Assembly: GCF_028882275.1 (NCBI RefSeq)
Contig: NZ_JARBUT010000010.1
Coordinates: forward strand, 1-64,000
Source: Nocardiopsis sp. N85
Lineage (GTDB): Bacteria > Actinomycetota > Actinomycetes > Streptosporangiales > Streptosporangiaceae
DNA length: 64,000 nucleotides
Direction: 5' to 3'
The notes under the pieces were generated by a model, which was not told the origin of the DNA, ran no database searches, and saw only the letters and a list, made by a program, of their open reading frames with translations. The translations under genes and the position numbers were made by a program. Within the stretch, counting starts at the first letter, position 1, and each line of letters opens with the position of its first letter. This document shows, piece by piece, positions 27,107 through 36,214 of the stretch.

Positions 27107-27469
27107 ATGACCAGGACCACCCGCACCACCCCTGCGCGACACCCGGAACACCCCGAGACCGCCCGGATCCGCCTGGAAGAGGTGCTCAGCGCACTGTCCG
27201 ACCCGATCCGACTGCGCATCGTGCACGAACTGGGCCGGGGCCACGACGACATGGCCTGCATCGCCTTCGAACTCCCGGTCAGCAAGTCGACATCGACCCA
27301 CCACTTCCGGGTCCTGCGCGAAGCCGGAATCATCCACCAGTACTACGAGGGCACCTCCCGCATGAGCCGACTGCGCACCCAGGACCTGGAAGAACGCTTC
27401 CCCGGACTGCTGCCGGCCGTGCTGCGCGCCCGAGCCATGGACACGACGGAACCCGACCGGACCACCTGA
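27107..27469 (+). CDS. ArsR-like winged-helix regulator
   Basis: A 120-residue protein of the ArsR/SmtB fold. The winged helix covers about residues 20-100: EEVLSALSDPIRLRIVHEL, then VSKSTSTHHFRVLREAGIIH (recognition helix) and the wing QYYEGTSRMSRLRTQDLEE. The metal-binding ELCVCD-type motif is absent; the equivalent area reads DDMACIAFELP, so it is probably not a simple metal sensor. AAGGAAGG precedes the ATG. It probably autoregulates through the upstream repeat; no obvious target gene is adjacent. Confidence 0.85.
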   Translation: MTRTTRTTPARHPEHPETARIRLEEVLSALSDPIRLRIVHELGRGHDDMACIAFELPVSKSTSTHHFRVLREAGIIHQYYEGTSRMSRLRTQDLEERFPGLLPAVLRARAMDTTEPDRTT

Positions 27470-28263
27470 GCGACGGCCCCGAACGGGCACCCCTCGACGC
27501 ATCGGCCGGACCGCTCACCCCCAGGACCCGCCTCAACGACCGCGACGGGCTCCGAACAGCGTCACCGTCAAAGGCCGGAGAACCGACGCCCCGCCCCCGG
27601 CCCGGTGCCGAAAACGCCATGGCGGAACCCCCGCGCATCGACGCCACCGTGACCCGACTCCGGACGGACGTGTTCCCCGCCACCGAGGAGGGATGCGCCC
27701 GCCCCTTCCCGCCGGGCCTTGACCACATCGACCCCCCGTGCTCCCCCACCGACCCCATCGTGGAGAACCTGCGACCGCCGCCGGACCCCGGCCGGGCGGA
27801 GGTCGGGTGACCGGACGCCACCGAGGCGGTGTTCAGGCGCGGACCCGAGCACCGCGCACGGCCTGCCGTGTGGCCATGATCAGACCGTCCAAGGTAGGGC
27901 GTGCGCGGGCGGGCTCCTCCACCTGGGCGTCGATGTGTCCGCGTTCGGCGGCGAGTTGACGCAACACGGCCGGCGGACGACGTTCCCCGAATCCTTGAGG
28001 TGGGCGGCAACGCGACGATGGCCTCGCCGCTCATCGCCGAGCGGTTCCCGCCCCTTCACCGCCCCCCGGCCCACCGAGGCACCGCTCGGCCATGAGCCAC
28101 GGATCCCGACCACCGCGAAGCCGTGACGAGAACGTTCAGCGAAATCAGGACCGATTACAGGGACAACGGAAAGTGACCGAAATCGGACATCTGCTCGCTT
28201 TGAGCGACCACATCGGCGAAACTTTCCCACGCCATTCACGAAGAAGACGAAGGTTGGTCCCAC
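27470..28263. other. 800-bp gap with no recognised gene
   Basis: A short frame at 27619-27810 (beginning MAEPPRIDATVTRLRTD) has coding-like composition but no known match, and I do not call it. The last 200 bp are AT-richer and presumably hold the promoter of the secreted-protein gene. Confidence 0.4.
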
Positions 28264-28623
28264 ATGAACACCATGGTCCGCCGTGTGGGCGGTGCCGCTT
28301 CGGCACTGCTGCTGTCCGCCGGTATCGTCCTGGGCTCGGCACCGGCGGCGGGTGCCGAGGTCGAGGCACAGGTGAACCGCAAGAGCGTGAGCTGCTCCAG
28401 CCCGTCCGGGAACAAGGTGAACTTCTCCTGGGACAACGGCGGCCTGGTCACCACCACGCTCTACTACAACAACCACTGCAACCACGATCAGAGGGTCACC
28501 GTCAACCTGAAGAACGCCGCGTTCGACCGGGTGTGTCTGGTGACGAAGAAGAAGACCAAGACCAACATCCGCTACAACGCCAGCTCCATCAGCAGCGTGA
28601 CGAAGGGCTGCCCCTGGCTGTAG
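28264..28623 (+). CDS. Small secreted basic protein with four cysteines
   Basis: A 119-residue protein with a clear Sec signal peptide: positively charged start (MNTMVRRVGG), hydrophobic core ASALLLSAGIVLGSA and cleavage near AGAEA/EV (about residue 33). The mature part of about 86 residues has Cys in SVSCSS, NHCNH, RVCLV and KGCPW, enough for two disulfides. It is rich in Asn, Thr and Lys (VTKKKTKTNIRYN) and looks all-beta. I do not recognise the family. AAGG lies about 10 nt upstream of the ATG. A hairpin follows at once. Small basic cysteine-paired exported proteins include inhibitors and antimicrobials, but nothing here shows which. Confidence 0.75.
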   Translation: MNTMVRRVGGAASALLLSAGIVLGSAPAAGAEVEAQVNRKSVSCSSPSGNKVNFSWDNGGLVTTTLYYNNHCNHDQRVTVNLKNAAFDRVCLVTKKKTKTNIRYNASSISSVTKGCPWL

Positions 28624-28643
28624 GAGGCGTTCGCCTCTACGAC

Positions 28644-28683
28644 CGGCCCGGCCCTGCGGGAAACCCACCGCGGGGCCGGGCCG
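28644..28683 (+). terminator. Terminator after the secreted-protein gene
   Basis: 16-bp arms (CGGCCCGGCCCTGCGG against CCGCGGGGCCGGGCCG, one wobble) around an 8-nt loop. A smaller hairpin (GAGGCG/CGCCTC, 28624-28637) directly after the stop precedes it. Confidence 0.75.
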
Positions 28684-29122
28684 CTGCCCACACCTCACCG
28701 GAGCCCCCACCGCCCCTCGGGAAAGAAACGTCTCCGCGACCCGGACCCCACCGGCCTCGGTGTCGTACAGGTGGAACGTCACCCGGGTGCGACCCCCGCG
28801 CACGGCACTGACGACCCCCGCCCGCGCCGACCGCGCACATGCGCTCGCCCACCACCGGGGCCGACCACCCCGGCCCCTCGGGAAGGGACACCGCGACGGC
28901 GCCCGACAACCGGAGACCGCCGCACCCAAGACGACATCACCGGCGGGCGCACCCGACAGGGCGCTCGACCCGACCCGCGCCGCCTCGATGGTCACCGACC
29001 AACGGCCCGGCACCCATGGCACGCGCCCAGGAACCCAGGTGCTCGGTGAGGGCGTCATGCGCGGTGTTGCGCCGAACGGCGTCGGTGCGCCACAGACAGC
29101 GGAGACCATCCACGGGACCGCC
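28684..29122. other. Gap between secreted-protein and phosphotransferase genes
   Basis: No intact gene. On the - strand, a short stretch around 28760-28830 reads RTRVTFHLYDTE, which looks coding-like but is too short to assign; it could be a gene remnant. Confidence 0.35.
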
Positions 29123-30091
29123 CTACCGGAAAGTCGTGGCCGACACCCGGCGCAGAGCGTGCTCGACGATGCCGAGCATGACGTCGCGCTCGGGACAGGG
29201 ACCGTCCAACAACCGCAACGGCCCCGCCACCAGGGACAGACCCAACGCCAGGTCGTACAACCTCACCCGATGCGGATCCAAGGGAAAGGTCGCCAAACGC
29301 CGATGGCGGTCACCGAACCGCAACCGCACGAAGACGTGCTCCCACTCGACATCGAAGAACATGAGCCCCTCGATGTCGATGAGCACCCCCTCATCGTCAC
29401 CGGTGACCAGAACGTGGTCGGGCCCCAACTCGCCGTGGATCAGACGGTGCCCGCCCTCGCGGGGCTCCACGCGCGCGGCGAACGCGTACAACATCTCGGC
29501 CAGACGGTCACGGTCGACGCGCACCCGCTCCTCACGGCGCGCCGCCTCCTCCAGGTCGACCAACGCCCGCCCCAGGACGACTTCATGACAGCTCCCACCA
29601 TGGGGGCCACCGCCCGACGCCAGATGGGCGACCTTACCGAAAGAGGCATGGGTGCGCCCGTGCAGGGTGCGCAGGGTCCCCGCCAGATGGTCCAGCGCCC
29701 TGACGGCGCGGGCCGGGTCGGTGACCATGAGGTGTTCCAGGGTGGGCCCGACGTCCTCCACCACCGCCAACGCCCCCGGACCGTGGGCACCGGTGGCGTC
29801 CAACGCGAGCAACTCCGGAACACGCACCCCCTCCCGCACCAACAGGGAATGGGCGGCCGTGAACAGGTCCGGCCCGCTGGCGTTGGAGAACGGGTCGGCC
29901 GGGTCGGGCGGCGCCTCCCCCACGGGCCAATGGTCATGGTCGGGGTGCCACCGGTAGGCGACGACGCAACCGCCGTCCGGCAAGGTGACACGCCAGACGC
30001 CCTTCTTGGTACCACCGCGCAACGGACGCACCTCCAAGGGCGGGCGGGGGATCCCCAACAACGCGGTGACGGCTCGGCCGACGGGGTGCAT
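29123..30091 (-). CDS. Aminoglycoside-phosphotransferase-like protein
   Basis: A 322-residue protein of the APH/choline-kinase fold. The N lobe has PLRGGTKKGVWRVTLPDGG (about residues 25-43). The catalytic loop reads LIHGELGPDHVLV (about 215-227), and the following DIEGLMFFDVEWEH takes the place of the DFG-like motif. The usual Brenner motif is H-G-D-x-x-x-x-N; here the Asp is Glu and the Asn is His, so activity is uncertain. The best neighbours are phosphotransferases of the viomycin/hygromycin-kinase kind, but the substrate cannot be named. AGGAGG precedes the ATG at 30091. Confidence 0.78.
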   Translation of the reverse strand: MHPVGRAVTALLGIPRPPLEVRPLRGGTKKGVWRVTLPDGGCVVAYRWHPDHDHWPVGEAPPDPADPFSNASGPDLFTAAHSLLVREGVRVPELLALDATGAHGPGALAVVEDVGPTLEHLMVTDPARAVRALDHLAGTLRTLHGRTHASFGKVAHLASGGGPHGGSCHEVVLGRALVDLEEAARREERVRVDRDRLAEMLYAFAARVEPREGGHRLIHGELGPDHVLVTGDDEGVLIDIEGLMFFDVEWEHVFVRLRFGDRHRRLATFPLDPHRVRLYDLALGLSLVAGPLRLLDGPCPERDVMLGIVEHALRRVSATTFR

Positions 30092-30355
30092 ACGAGACCT
30101 CCTGTGGTGGGAAGGAGACATCCTTCCACGGCCCTCCCCGGCTGGCCCACGGCACGAGGGGTCACTCCGCCTTCACCCGACGCACGTCCCCGCGACCGCC
30201 AACGCCACAAACCGGTGCCGCCCCTGACGGCGCTCCACCCACACCCCACCCTCGACCAACCGGCCCGGACGCGCGCTCATCGTGGACGCCGCCACGTTTC
30301 GTCACCCACCCGAACACCCGATGCGCGCCCCACCCCGCACCGCCATACTGCGCCG

Positions 30356-31090
30356 ATGCACAACCCCTACGACGACCCCGCCGTCGCCGCCCTCTACGAC
30401 CTCCTCAACCCCTGGGCCGCCTGCGACGACTTCTACCTCGACCTGGTCATGGCCGCCCCCACCGCCCTGGACGTCGGCTGCGGCACCGGCCTCCTCCTGC
30501 GCACCGCCCGCGCACACGGCCACACCGGACACCTCCTCGGCCTGGACCCCGCCGACGCCATGCTCGACATCGCCCGCGCCCACGCCACCGACGTCACCTG
30601 GACCCGCGGCGACCTGACCACCCACACCTGGGACGGCGCATTCGACCTGGTCACCATGACCGGCCACGCCTTCCAGGAACTGCACACCGACCACGACATC
30701 GTCCATGCCCTGACCGCCATGCGCACCGCCCTCACACCCACCGGCCTGATCGCGTTCGAGACCCGCAACATCACCGCCCGCGCCTGGGAGAACCGGACCC
30801 CCGACCACCCCTGGACCGGCACCCTGCCCGACGGCACCCCCCTCACCGACGTCAACGACGCCCACCCCATCACCCCCCAAGGCCTGGTGACGTTCACCTC
30901 CACCACCACCTCCCCCTCCTGGGACACCCCCCTCACCACCCACAGCACACTGCGGTTCCTCACCCCCGACCACCTCGACACCCTCCTGGCCGCCGCCGGA
31001 CTCAAAACCGTCCAACGCCACGGGAACCGGGACCGCACCCCCCTGACCCCCACCTCCCCCGAGGTCATCACCCTGGCCCGACCCACATGA
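30356..31090 (+). CDS. Class I SAM-dependent methyltransferase
   Basis: A 244-residue Rossmann-fold methyltransferase. Motif I is ALDVGCGTGLLL (about residues 38-49), then GLDPADAMLDIARAHA and WDGAFDLVTMTGHAFQEL. The C-terminal half is all-beta and Thr-rich, which would form the substrate lid. The substrate is unknown. The CATACT hexamer lies 6 nt before the ATG at 30356, so the mRNA is probably leaderless; upstream starts in the same open frame are unlikely. The codon use is extremely C-ending. It converges on the PPOX gene through a terminator. Confidence 0.87.
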   Translation: MHNPYDDPAVAALYDLLNPWAACDDFYLDLVMAAPTALDVGCGTGLLLRTARAHGHTGHLLGLDPADAMLDIARAHATDVTWTRGDLTTHTWDGAFDLVTMTGHAFQELHTDHDIVHALTAMRTALTPTGLIAFETRNITARAWENRTPDHPWTGTLPDGTPLTDVNDAHPITPQGLVTFTSTTTSPSWDTPLTTHSTLRFLTPDHLDTLLAAAGLKTVQRHGNRDRTPLTPTSPEVITLARPT

Positions 31091-31095
31091 AAAAA

Positions 31096-31126
31096 GGGGG
31101 GCGCCGCCCACCGGGCGACACCCCCC
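31096..31126. terminator. Bidirectional terminator, methyltransferase / PPOX
   Basis: 14-bp arms (GGGGGGCGCCGCCC against GGGCGACACCCCCC, with G-T pairs) around ACC, preceded by AAAAAA so that it works for the - strand gene with a U-tract. Confidence 0.75.
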
Positions 31127-31137
31127 TTCCCCCACGG

Positions 31138-31524
31138 TCAGGGACGCACGTTCCCCAGCACCCGCTCCACCGCGATCTCGATGACCACCCGCCCCGGGTT
31201 CGGCCGCGGCGGCCGATACCGCTCGGTGTACCGGCGCACCGCCTCGGCCACCCGCTCCGGATCATCGGACACGGTCGCGGCACCCTCCACCGTGCACCAC
31301 CGCCGCCCCTCCACCTGCGACACCGACACCCGCGTCCCCGGCCGCGCCGCCAGATTGCGCGCCTTGTAACTGCCCCCGTCCGCGATCACCCGCACCAGAC
31401 CACCGTCCGCGTCATAGGTCGCCCCCACCGGCACCTGATGGATCGACCCGTCCGGGCGCGGCGACGCCAACACGCACAACCGGTACTCGCCCCAGAACTC
31501 CACGAAACCGCTCTCCACCACCAC
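31138..31524 (-). CDS. PPOX-class F420- or FMN-dependent oxidoreductase
   Basis: A 128-residue split-barrel protein. Typical motifs are FWGEYRLCVLASPRPDGSIH, QVPVGATYDADGG, GSYKARNLAARPGTRVSVSQ and the end RYTERYRPPRPNPGRVVIEI. These match the TIGR03618/TIGR03666-type F420-dependent PPOX proteins of actinomycetes, which reduce or detoxify varied substrates. Cofactor choice cannot be read from the sequence alone. It is a short single-domain gene, upstream of the methyltransferase terminator on the opposite strand. Confidence 0.85.
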   Translation of the reverse strand: MVVESGFVEFWGEYRLCVLASPRPDGSIHQVPVGATYDADGGLVRVIADGGSYKARNLAARPGTRVSVSQVEGRRWCTVEGAATVSDDPERVAEAVRRYTERYRPPRPNPGRVVIEIAVERVLGNVRP

Positions 31525-31549
31525 GAACCCCCCTCGACACCCGACCCCC

Positions 31550-32410
31550 TCAGCATCCCACGCCCCTCACCGGCGCCCCCCGCGACCCGAGCCCCACCCA
31601 CCCCCGAAACCCCGACGGCGACGCACACCACACCCGACCCCGCGGACGCCACCGATCCCACAACACCTCCAACGCCTCCTGCGCCCCCACCTCACCGGCG
31701 TCGGCCGCCATCACCGCCGCCGCCATCACATCGGTCCGCCCGGCGTCCGCCCACGGCCCCATCACCTCCCAGGAATCCCACAACAACACCTCCCACCCGC
31801 ACCGGTGCGCCGCCTCCAACCACACGTAGTCGCCGACCAGCCACCCGCCCCGCAACGGCAGGGACGCCGACACCCCGAACGCGTCCGCGTCCCACCGCCC
31901 CGCCCGATACCCCGCCCACACCAGCGACGCCGAGACGAACACCGCCGGATCGTCCAACGGCAGATCCCCCAACCCCACCCCCGCGACCGACCCCGGCTCG
32001 AACTGGGTGTCGCACCGCACCCACCGCCCCCCATCGCGGTACTCGACCACCACATGGTCGGTATGGAACCCCGGCTCCAGATACCCCGCGAACCCCACCC
32101 GGGTCCTGGCCGCCACCCCCTGGGCGCGCAACGCCGCCACCGTCAACAACGCGAAATCCCGACAACACCCCACCACGGGCGCCCCCGCCCCGACCGCACC
32201 CAGGATCGCCTCCGCCCACCGCAGATCCACCCCGGCATCGGCCACCGCCACCGGACCCGCGCCCCGGTAATGCACCACCATCTCCCGCACCCGGGCGCCC
32301 ACCCGACCCACGTCCCCGACCGGCAACGACCCCCCGTGCCCGCCCGGATCACTGAACGGGCTCTGCCGCACCCACCGGTCCCCCACCATCGACCCCGCCA
32401 CCGCCCTCAC
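31550..32410 (-). CDS. Transglutaminase-like superfamily protein
   Basis: A 286-residue protein with the Cys-His-Asp core of transglutaminase-like enzymes: VVGCCRDFALLTVAALRAQG (Cys, about residues 76-95), GFHTDHVVVEYRDGG (His, about 109-123) and RWVRCDTQFEP (Asp, about 125-135). The remainder, with WLEAAHRCGWEVLLWDSWEV, is a helical C-terminal region. Members hydrolyse or cross-link peptides; some are hydrolases of unknown role. The GTG at 32410 overlaps the stop of the upstream MerR gene (GTGA), so the two are translationally coupled. This makes it a probable effector or target of the MerR regulator. Confidence 0.85.
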   Translation of the reverse strand: MRAVAGSMVGDRWVRQSPFSDPGGHGGSLPVGDVGRVGARVREMVVHYRGAGPVAVADAGVDLRWAEAILGAVGAGAPVVGCCRDFALLTVAALRAQGVAARTRVGFAGYLEPGFHTDHVVVEYRDGGRWVRCDTQFEPGSVAGVGLGDLPLDDPAVFVSASLVWAGYRAGRWDADAFGVSASLPLRGGWLVGDYVWLEAAHRCGWEVLLWDSWEVMGPWADAGRTDVMAAAVMAADAGEVGAQEALEVLWDRWRPRGRVWCASPSGFRGWVGLGSRGAPVRGVGC

Positions 32411-33213
32411 CCCTCCACCAACGGCCGCGCCACCCAGGCCGCCACCTCGTCCTCGGCATCGCCCCACACACCCGTGTACACCTCGCACCCCACCCCCGAC
32501 GCACGCCCGGCCACGGCCGCCACCGCCCGGTGCGCGCCCATGATCCGCGGATGGAAACAGTCCCGCCGCGCCACCGCGCACACCGCCCACCGGCCCCCGC
32601 CCACCACCCGCACCACCGTGTCCCCCACCGGATCGGCCACCCCCGAGAAAGGCACCGCCACCTCGATCTCCCCCACCGTCTCCACCCCGACCACCGTCGG
32701 ATAGAACACCCACATGCCCGACTCCGGGCACGCCCCCTGCCCGGTCAGGACCTCCCGCAACCGGGCCGCCCGCTCATGGAAGGTCGCCACCAGACCCGCC
32801 TGGTCCGTGCGCGCCCGCACCGCCAACGCCCGCACCGGATCCCACCACCGCTCCCGCACCCGCCACAGCACCTCCTCCTCCACCCCGCCGTCCCACCGCC
32901 GCCCCAACTCCTCCAACACCCGCCGATGGGCGCGCAACGTCTCCTCCCGCCCCGCCCACCACGCCCCGACCCGCTCCCGCGCCGCCCCCTCCTCCAACCC
33001 CAACACCTCACCGATCAGCGCCAACGGCATGTCCATCTGACGCAGCAACCGGATCCGCACCGCCCGCTCCACCTGATCGGGCCGATAGAACCGGTACCCG
33101 TTACGCGCGCCCACACGGTGCGGGACCAACAACCCCGACCGCTCGTACAGGCGCAACGCCTTCACCGTCAGACCACTACGGCGGGCGAACTCCCCACGCG
33201 TCCACTCCTTCAT
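32407..33213 (-). CDS. MerR-family regulator with GyrI-like effector domain
   Basis: A 268-residue protein. The MerR HTH is at residues 4-70 (RGEFARRSGLTVKALRLYER, then GYRFYRPDQVERAVRIRLLR), followed by a long dimerisation helix. The C-terminal 130 residues resemble the GyrI-like/BmrR-type ligand-binding domain (ESGMWVFYPTVVGVETVGEI, then GGRWAVCAVARRDCFHPRIM). It is probably a multidrug- or small-molecule-responsive activator. It is co-transcribed with the transglutaminase-like gene through a 4-nt overlap. The ATG is at 33213. Confidence 0.87.
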   Translation of the reverse strand: MKEWTRGEFARRSGLTVKALRLYERSGLLVPHRVGARNGYRFYRPDQVERAVRIRLLRQMDMPLALIGEVLGLEEGAARERVGAWWAGREETLRAHRRVLEELGRRWDGGVEEEVLWRVRERWWDPVRALAVRARTDQAGLVATFHERAARLREVLTGQGACPESGMWVFYPTVVGVETVGEIEVAVPFSGVADPVGDTVVRVVGGGRWAVCAVARRDCFHPRIMGAHRAVAAVAGRASGVGCEVYTGVWGDAEDEVAAWVARPLVEG

Positions 33214-33270
33214 GAACCCCAGTGCACACCCCGCCCCAAGGGCACGGTCAACCCCCACCCCACCCACGAA

Positions 33271-33295
33271 AAAAAAAGGGGGGCGGACCGCCACC
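33271..33295 (-). terminator. Poly-U terminator of the small gene at 33318
   Basis: On the - strand, GGCGGTCCGCCCCCC is followed by a run of nine T, a rare U-tract for this G+C-rich genome. It lies just after the stop of the gene at 33318-33671. Confidence 0.5.
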
Positions 33296-33317
33296 GGCCC
33301 ACCCCCGCACCCCACCC

Positions 33318-33671
33318 TCACCCCAACGCCCCCGCCGCCGCCCGATGCCGCAACCGGATCCGCAACGCCCGCCGCGCCCGGGGATCCAACGTGTGCAACA
33401 CCGACGCCACCTCCGCCACCTGCTCCAACGCCGCCAACGCCCGCTCGGCCCCCACCGGATCCACCCCCGCACCCGACCGGGCCCCCACCACCGCCGCCAC
33501 CAACACCCGCGCCAACCCCTCGGCGTCCACGAACTCCTCCACCGGCGTCCCCGCCAACACCCGCGTCAACGCCCGCTCCACCACCACCCGGTCCGGTACC
33601 GTCGCACACCCCGCCACCGCACGCACCACCTCACCCAACGTGCGCGCCCGATCCACCGACACCCCACCCAT
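33318..33671 (-). CDS. Small helical hypothetical protein
   Basis: A 117-residue all-helical protein rich in Ala, Val and Arg. Segments such as LGEVVRAVAGCATVPDRVVV, ALTRVLAGTPVEEFVDAEGL and ALEQVAEVASVLHTLDPRAR alternate as amphipathic helices. No membrane segment or signal peptide. GGAGGG precedes the ATG. I do not recognise a family. It is divergent from the proline iminopeptidase gene, and its position just upstream of the MerR gene (104 bp, same strand) might indicate a loose operon. Confidence 0.55.
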   Translation of the reverse strand: MGGVSVDRARTLGEVVRAVAGCATVPDRVVVERALTRVLAGTPVEEFVDAEGLARVLVAAVVGARSGAGVDPVGAERALAALEQVAEVASVLHTLDPRARRALRIRLRHRAAAGALG

Positions 33672-33791
33672 CGCCCGCACCCTCCCTCCACGCCCCCGGA
33701 ACACCCCGAGGCCGCCTGACACGGACCCTACGCCCGCCCCCACCCCTCTCGAACGCCACGGAAAGCCCGCGCCACACCACCCAGGAGCACC

Positions 33792-34721
33792 ATGTCGATC
33801 CCGCACGCCCACGGCCACCTGCCCGTCACCGACGGCAACACCCTCCACTGGGAAGAACACGGCACCCCCCACGGCACCCCCTGCCTGGTCCTGCACGGCG
33901 GCCCCGGAAGCGGATCACACCCCCGCCTCGTGCGCTTCTTCGACCCCGCCCGCCACCGCGTCCTCCTCTTGGACCAACGCGGAGCCGGCCGCTCCACCCC
34001 CGACGCGGCCCACCCCGACACCGACCTGACCACCAACACCACCGCCCACCTCATCGACGACATCGAAGCCCTGCGCGTCGCCCGCGGCATCGACACCTGG
34101 CTGGTCCTGGGCCTCTCCTGGGGCTCCACCCTGGGCCTGGCCTACACCCAGGCCCACCCCGACCGGGTCCGCGCCCTGATCCTGGCCGCCGTCACCACCA
34201 CCTCCCCCACCGAGGTGCACTGGCTCACCCACGACATGGGCCGCGTCTTCCCCGAACGATGGGAGGCCTTCCGCGACGCCGCGGGCCCCGGCGCCGACCC
34301 CCACCGGCTGCCCGCCGCCTACGCCCGCCTGCTCGCCGACCCCGACCCCACCGTCCGCGAGGAGGCGGCCCGCGCCTGGTGCCGGTGGGAGGACACCCAC
34401 ATGGCCACCACCACCGACTTCACCCCGTTCCTGTCCACCCGCCCCGTGGACTTCCAGCTCCGCTTCGCCCGCCTGGTCACCCACTACTGGGCCCACCACG
34501 CGTTCCTCCCCCCAGGCCACCTGCTGACGAACACCCACCGCATGGCCCACGTGCCCGGCGCCATGATCCACGGCCGCCTCGACATCAGCGGCCCCGCCGA
34601 CACCGCCCACCACCTGTCCCGCCGCTGGCCCGCCGCCACCCTCACCATCGTCGAGGGCGCCGGACACACCAAGGGCCTGCGCGAAAGCGCCGTGCGGGCC
34701 ATCGACCGCCTCACCCACTGA
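33792..34721 (+). CDS. pip: Proline iminopeptidase (alpha/beta hydrolase)
   Basis: A 309-residue alpha/beta hydrolase of the S33 prolyl aminopeptidase type. Motifs are the oxyanion loop HGGPGSGSHPRLVRFF (about residues 37-52), LLDQRGAGRSTPD, the nucleophile elbow GLSWGSTLGLAY with Ser (about 111-122), and the catalytic His in EGAGHTKG near the end; the Asp is in HGRLDISGPA. It releases N-terminal proline from peptides in the cytosol. The lid region is helical with PERWEAF. A GGAGCACC precedes the ATG. Confidence 0.92.
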   Translation: MSIPHAHGHLPVTDGNTLHWEEHGTPHGTPCLVLHGGPGSGSHPRLVRFFDPARHRVLLLDQRGAGRSTPDAAHPDTDLTTNTTAHLIDDIEALRVARGIDTWLVLGLSWGSTLGLAYTQAHPDRVRALILAAVTTTSPTEVHWLTHDMGRVFPERWEAFRDAAGPGADPHRLPAAYARLLADPDPTVREEAARAWCRWEDTHMATTTDFTPFLSTRPVDFQLRFARLVTHYWAHHAFLPPGHLLTNTHRMAHVPGAMIHGRLDISGPADTAHHLSRRWPAATLTIVEGAGHTKGLRESAVRAIDRLTH

Positions 34722-35188
34722 CCGCACCCGGCCACCGGGCGGGGCCCGCCCACCCCTGATCAGCGCACCGGCCCCGCCCGCAACACGAACACCACCGGTC
34801 ACGCCCGATCCCACGCCCCCACCGTGCCCGTCACCCACCGCACACGGGTACGCCCCATCACCGGGGGCACCATCACCACGACCCGCCCCACCGACCGGGC
34901 ACACCCCCGACCCGGCCACCCCCTGGGGACACGTCCCGCCGCCCTTCGCGCCCCTGGGAACACCCGTGTCCCGCCCACCGCTCACCACGGCCACCGCCAC
35001 GTTCGTCCTCCCGCGCCGCCACGGCACCGGACCACCCCCGCCCACACCCTCGGCCTCCCGGCCCACGGCGACGCCACCACCCGACAGGACCACCCCCGCG
35101 ACGCCCCTGACCAGCACCCTCACCCGCACGCCCCTGTGCCCACCACGACACCGCGAAACGGACGGACCATCACCGAAGGTGCACCACA
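34722..35188. other. Gap between pip and adenine-deaminase genes
   Basis: No gene recognised. Extremely C-rich top strand. A -10-like CACAAT at 35185-35190 precedes the next gene. Confidence 0.45.
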
Positions 35189-35197
35189 ATGGCGTCC

Positions 35198-36172
35198 ATG
35201 CCTCTACCCAAAGCCGAACTCCACCTGCACATCGAAGGCACCCTCGAACCCGAACTCGCCTTCACCCTCGCCCACCGCAACGGCATCACCCTGCCCTACA
35301 CCACCGTCGCCGACCTGCGCGCCGCCTACGACTTCACCGACCTCCAGTCCTTCCTCGACCTCTACTACTCCCTCACCGACGTCCTGCGCACCGAGGCCGA
35401 CTTCACCGACCTCACCCGCGCCTACCTGACCCGCGCCGCCGCCCAAGGGGTCCGCCACGCCGAGATCTTCTTCGACCCCCAGGCCCACACCGCACGCGGC
35501 ATCACCATGGACACCGTCGTCAACGGCATCACCGCCGCCCTGGACACCTCCGAGACCGACCACGGCATCAGCACCCACCTCATCCTGTGCTTCCTGCGCG
35601 ACCGCCCCGTCGCCGAGGCCATGGACACCCTCGACGCGGCCCGCCCCCACCTGGACCGCATCATCGGCGTCGGCCTGGACTCCGCCGAGGTCGGCCACCC
35701 CCCGACCACCTTCGCCACGGTGTTCGCCGCCGCCCGCGAAGCGGGCCTGCGCCTGGTCGCCCACGCCGGCGAAGAAGGACCCGCCGACTACATCCGCCAG
35801 GCCCTGGACCTGGGCGTGGAACGCATCGACCACGGCATCCGCTGCCTGGACGACCCCGACCTCGTCGCCCACCTGGCCGCCACCCGCACCCCGCTCACCG
35901 TGTGCCCCCTGTCCAACGTGCGCCTGCGCGCCGTGGACACCCTGGCCGACCACCCCCTGCCCGCCCTCATGGACGCCGGCCTACTGGTCACCGTCAACTC
36001 CGACGACCCCGCCTACTTCGGCGGCTACGTCGACGACAACTACCGCGCCCTGGCCCGGCACCTGCACCTGGACCCGGAACGACTGCGCACCCTGGCCCGC
36101 AACTCCTTCGAGGCGTCCTTCCTGCCCCGAGGCCGCAAGGACGAACTCATCGCCCTCGTCGACGCCCACTGA
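35198..36172 (+). CDS. Adenine deaminase-type purine deaminase (adenosine deaminase family)
   Basis: A 324-residue amidohydrolase. Zinc ligands and catalytic residues are visible: AELHLHIEGTLEPEL (HxH, residues about 6-20), VAHAGEEGPADYIRQAL (His and Glu, about 188-204), ERIDHGIRCLDD and VTVNSDDPAYFGGY (about 259-272). The combination FFDPQAHTARGI, VGLDSAEVGHPP and NSDDPAYFGGY is the pattern of bacterial adenine deaminases (aminohydrolase, adenine to hypoxanthine) rather than classical adenosine deaminase, which has NTDDP. General pipelines would call it add. The second ATG (35198) is preferred because CACAAT ends 7 nt before it; ATG 35189 is the alternative. Confidence 0.88.
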   Translation: MPLPKAELHLHIEGTLEPELAFTLAHRNGITLPYTTVADLRAAYDFTDLQSFLDLYYSLTDVLRTEADFTDLTRAYLTRAAAQGVRHAEIFFDPQAHTARGITMDTVVNGITAALDTSETDHGISTHLILCFLRDRPVAEAMDTLDAARPHLDRIIGVGLDSAEVGHPPTTFATVFAAAREAGLRLVAHAGEEGPADYIRQALDLGVERIDHGIRCLDDPDLVAHLAATRTPLTVCPLSNVRLRAVDTLADHPLPALMDAGLLVTVNSDDPAYFGGYVDDNYRALARHLHLDPERLRTLARNSFEASFLPRGRKDELIALVDAH

Positions 36173-36214
36173 CCGCCCCGCCGGCCGGCGCACCCACGAG
36201 GCGGACACACCCCG

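Noticed and set aside
27619..27810. Possible small gene beginning MAEPPRIDATVTRLRTD
   Set aside because: No ribosome-binding site, no terminator, no recognisable homology; not called.
28760..28830. Reverse-strand RTRVTFHLYDTE-like stretch
   Set aside because: Too short and without family assignment to support even a pseudogene.
34824..35429. Forward frame covering the gap before the deaminase gene
   Set aside because: His/Pro/Arg-rich composition typical of spurious frames in C-rich DNA, and it runs out of frame over the deaminase.
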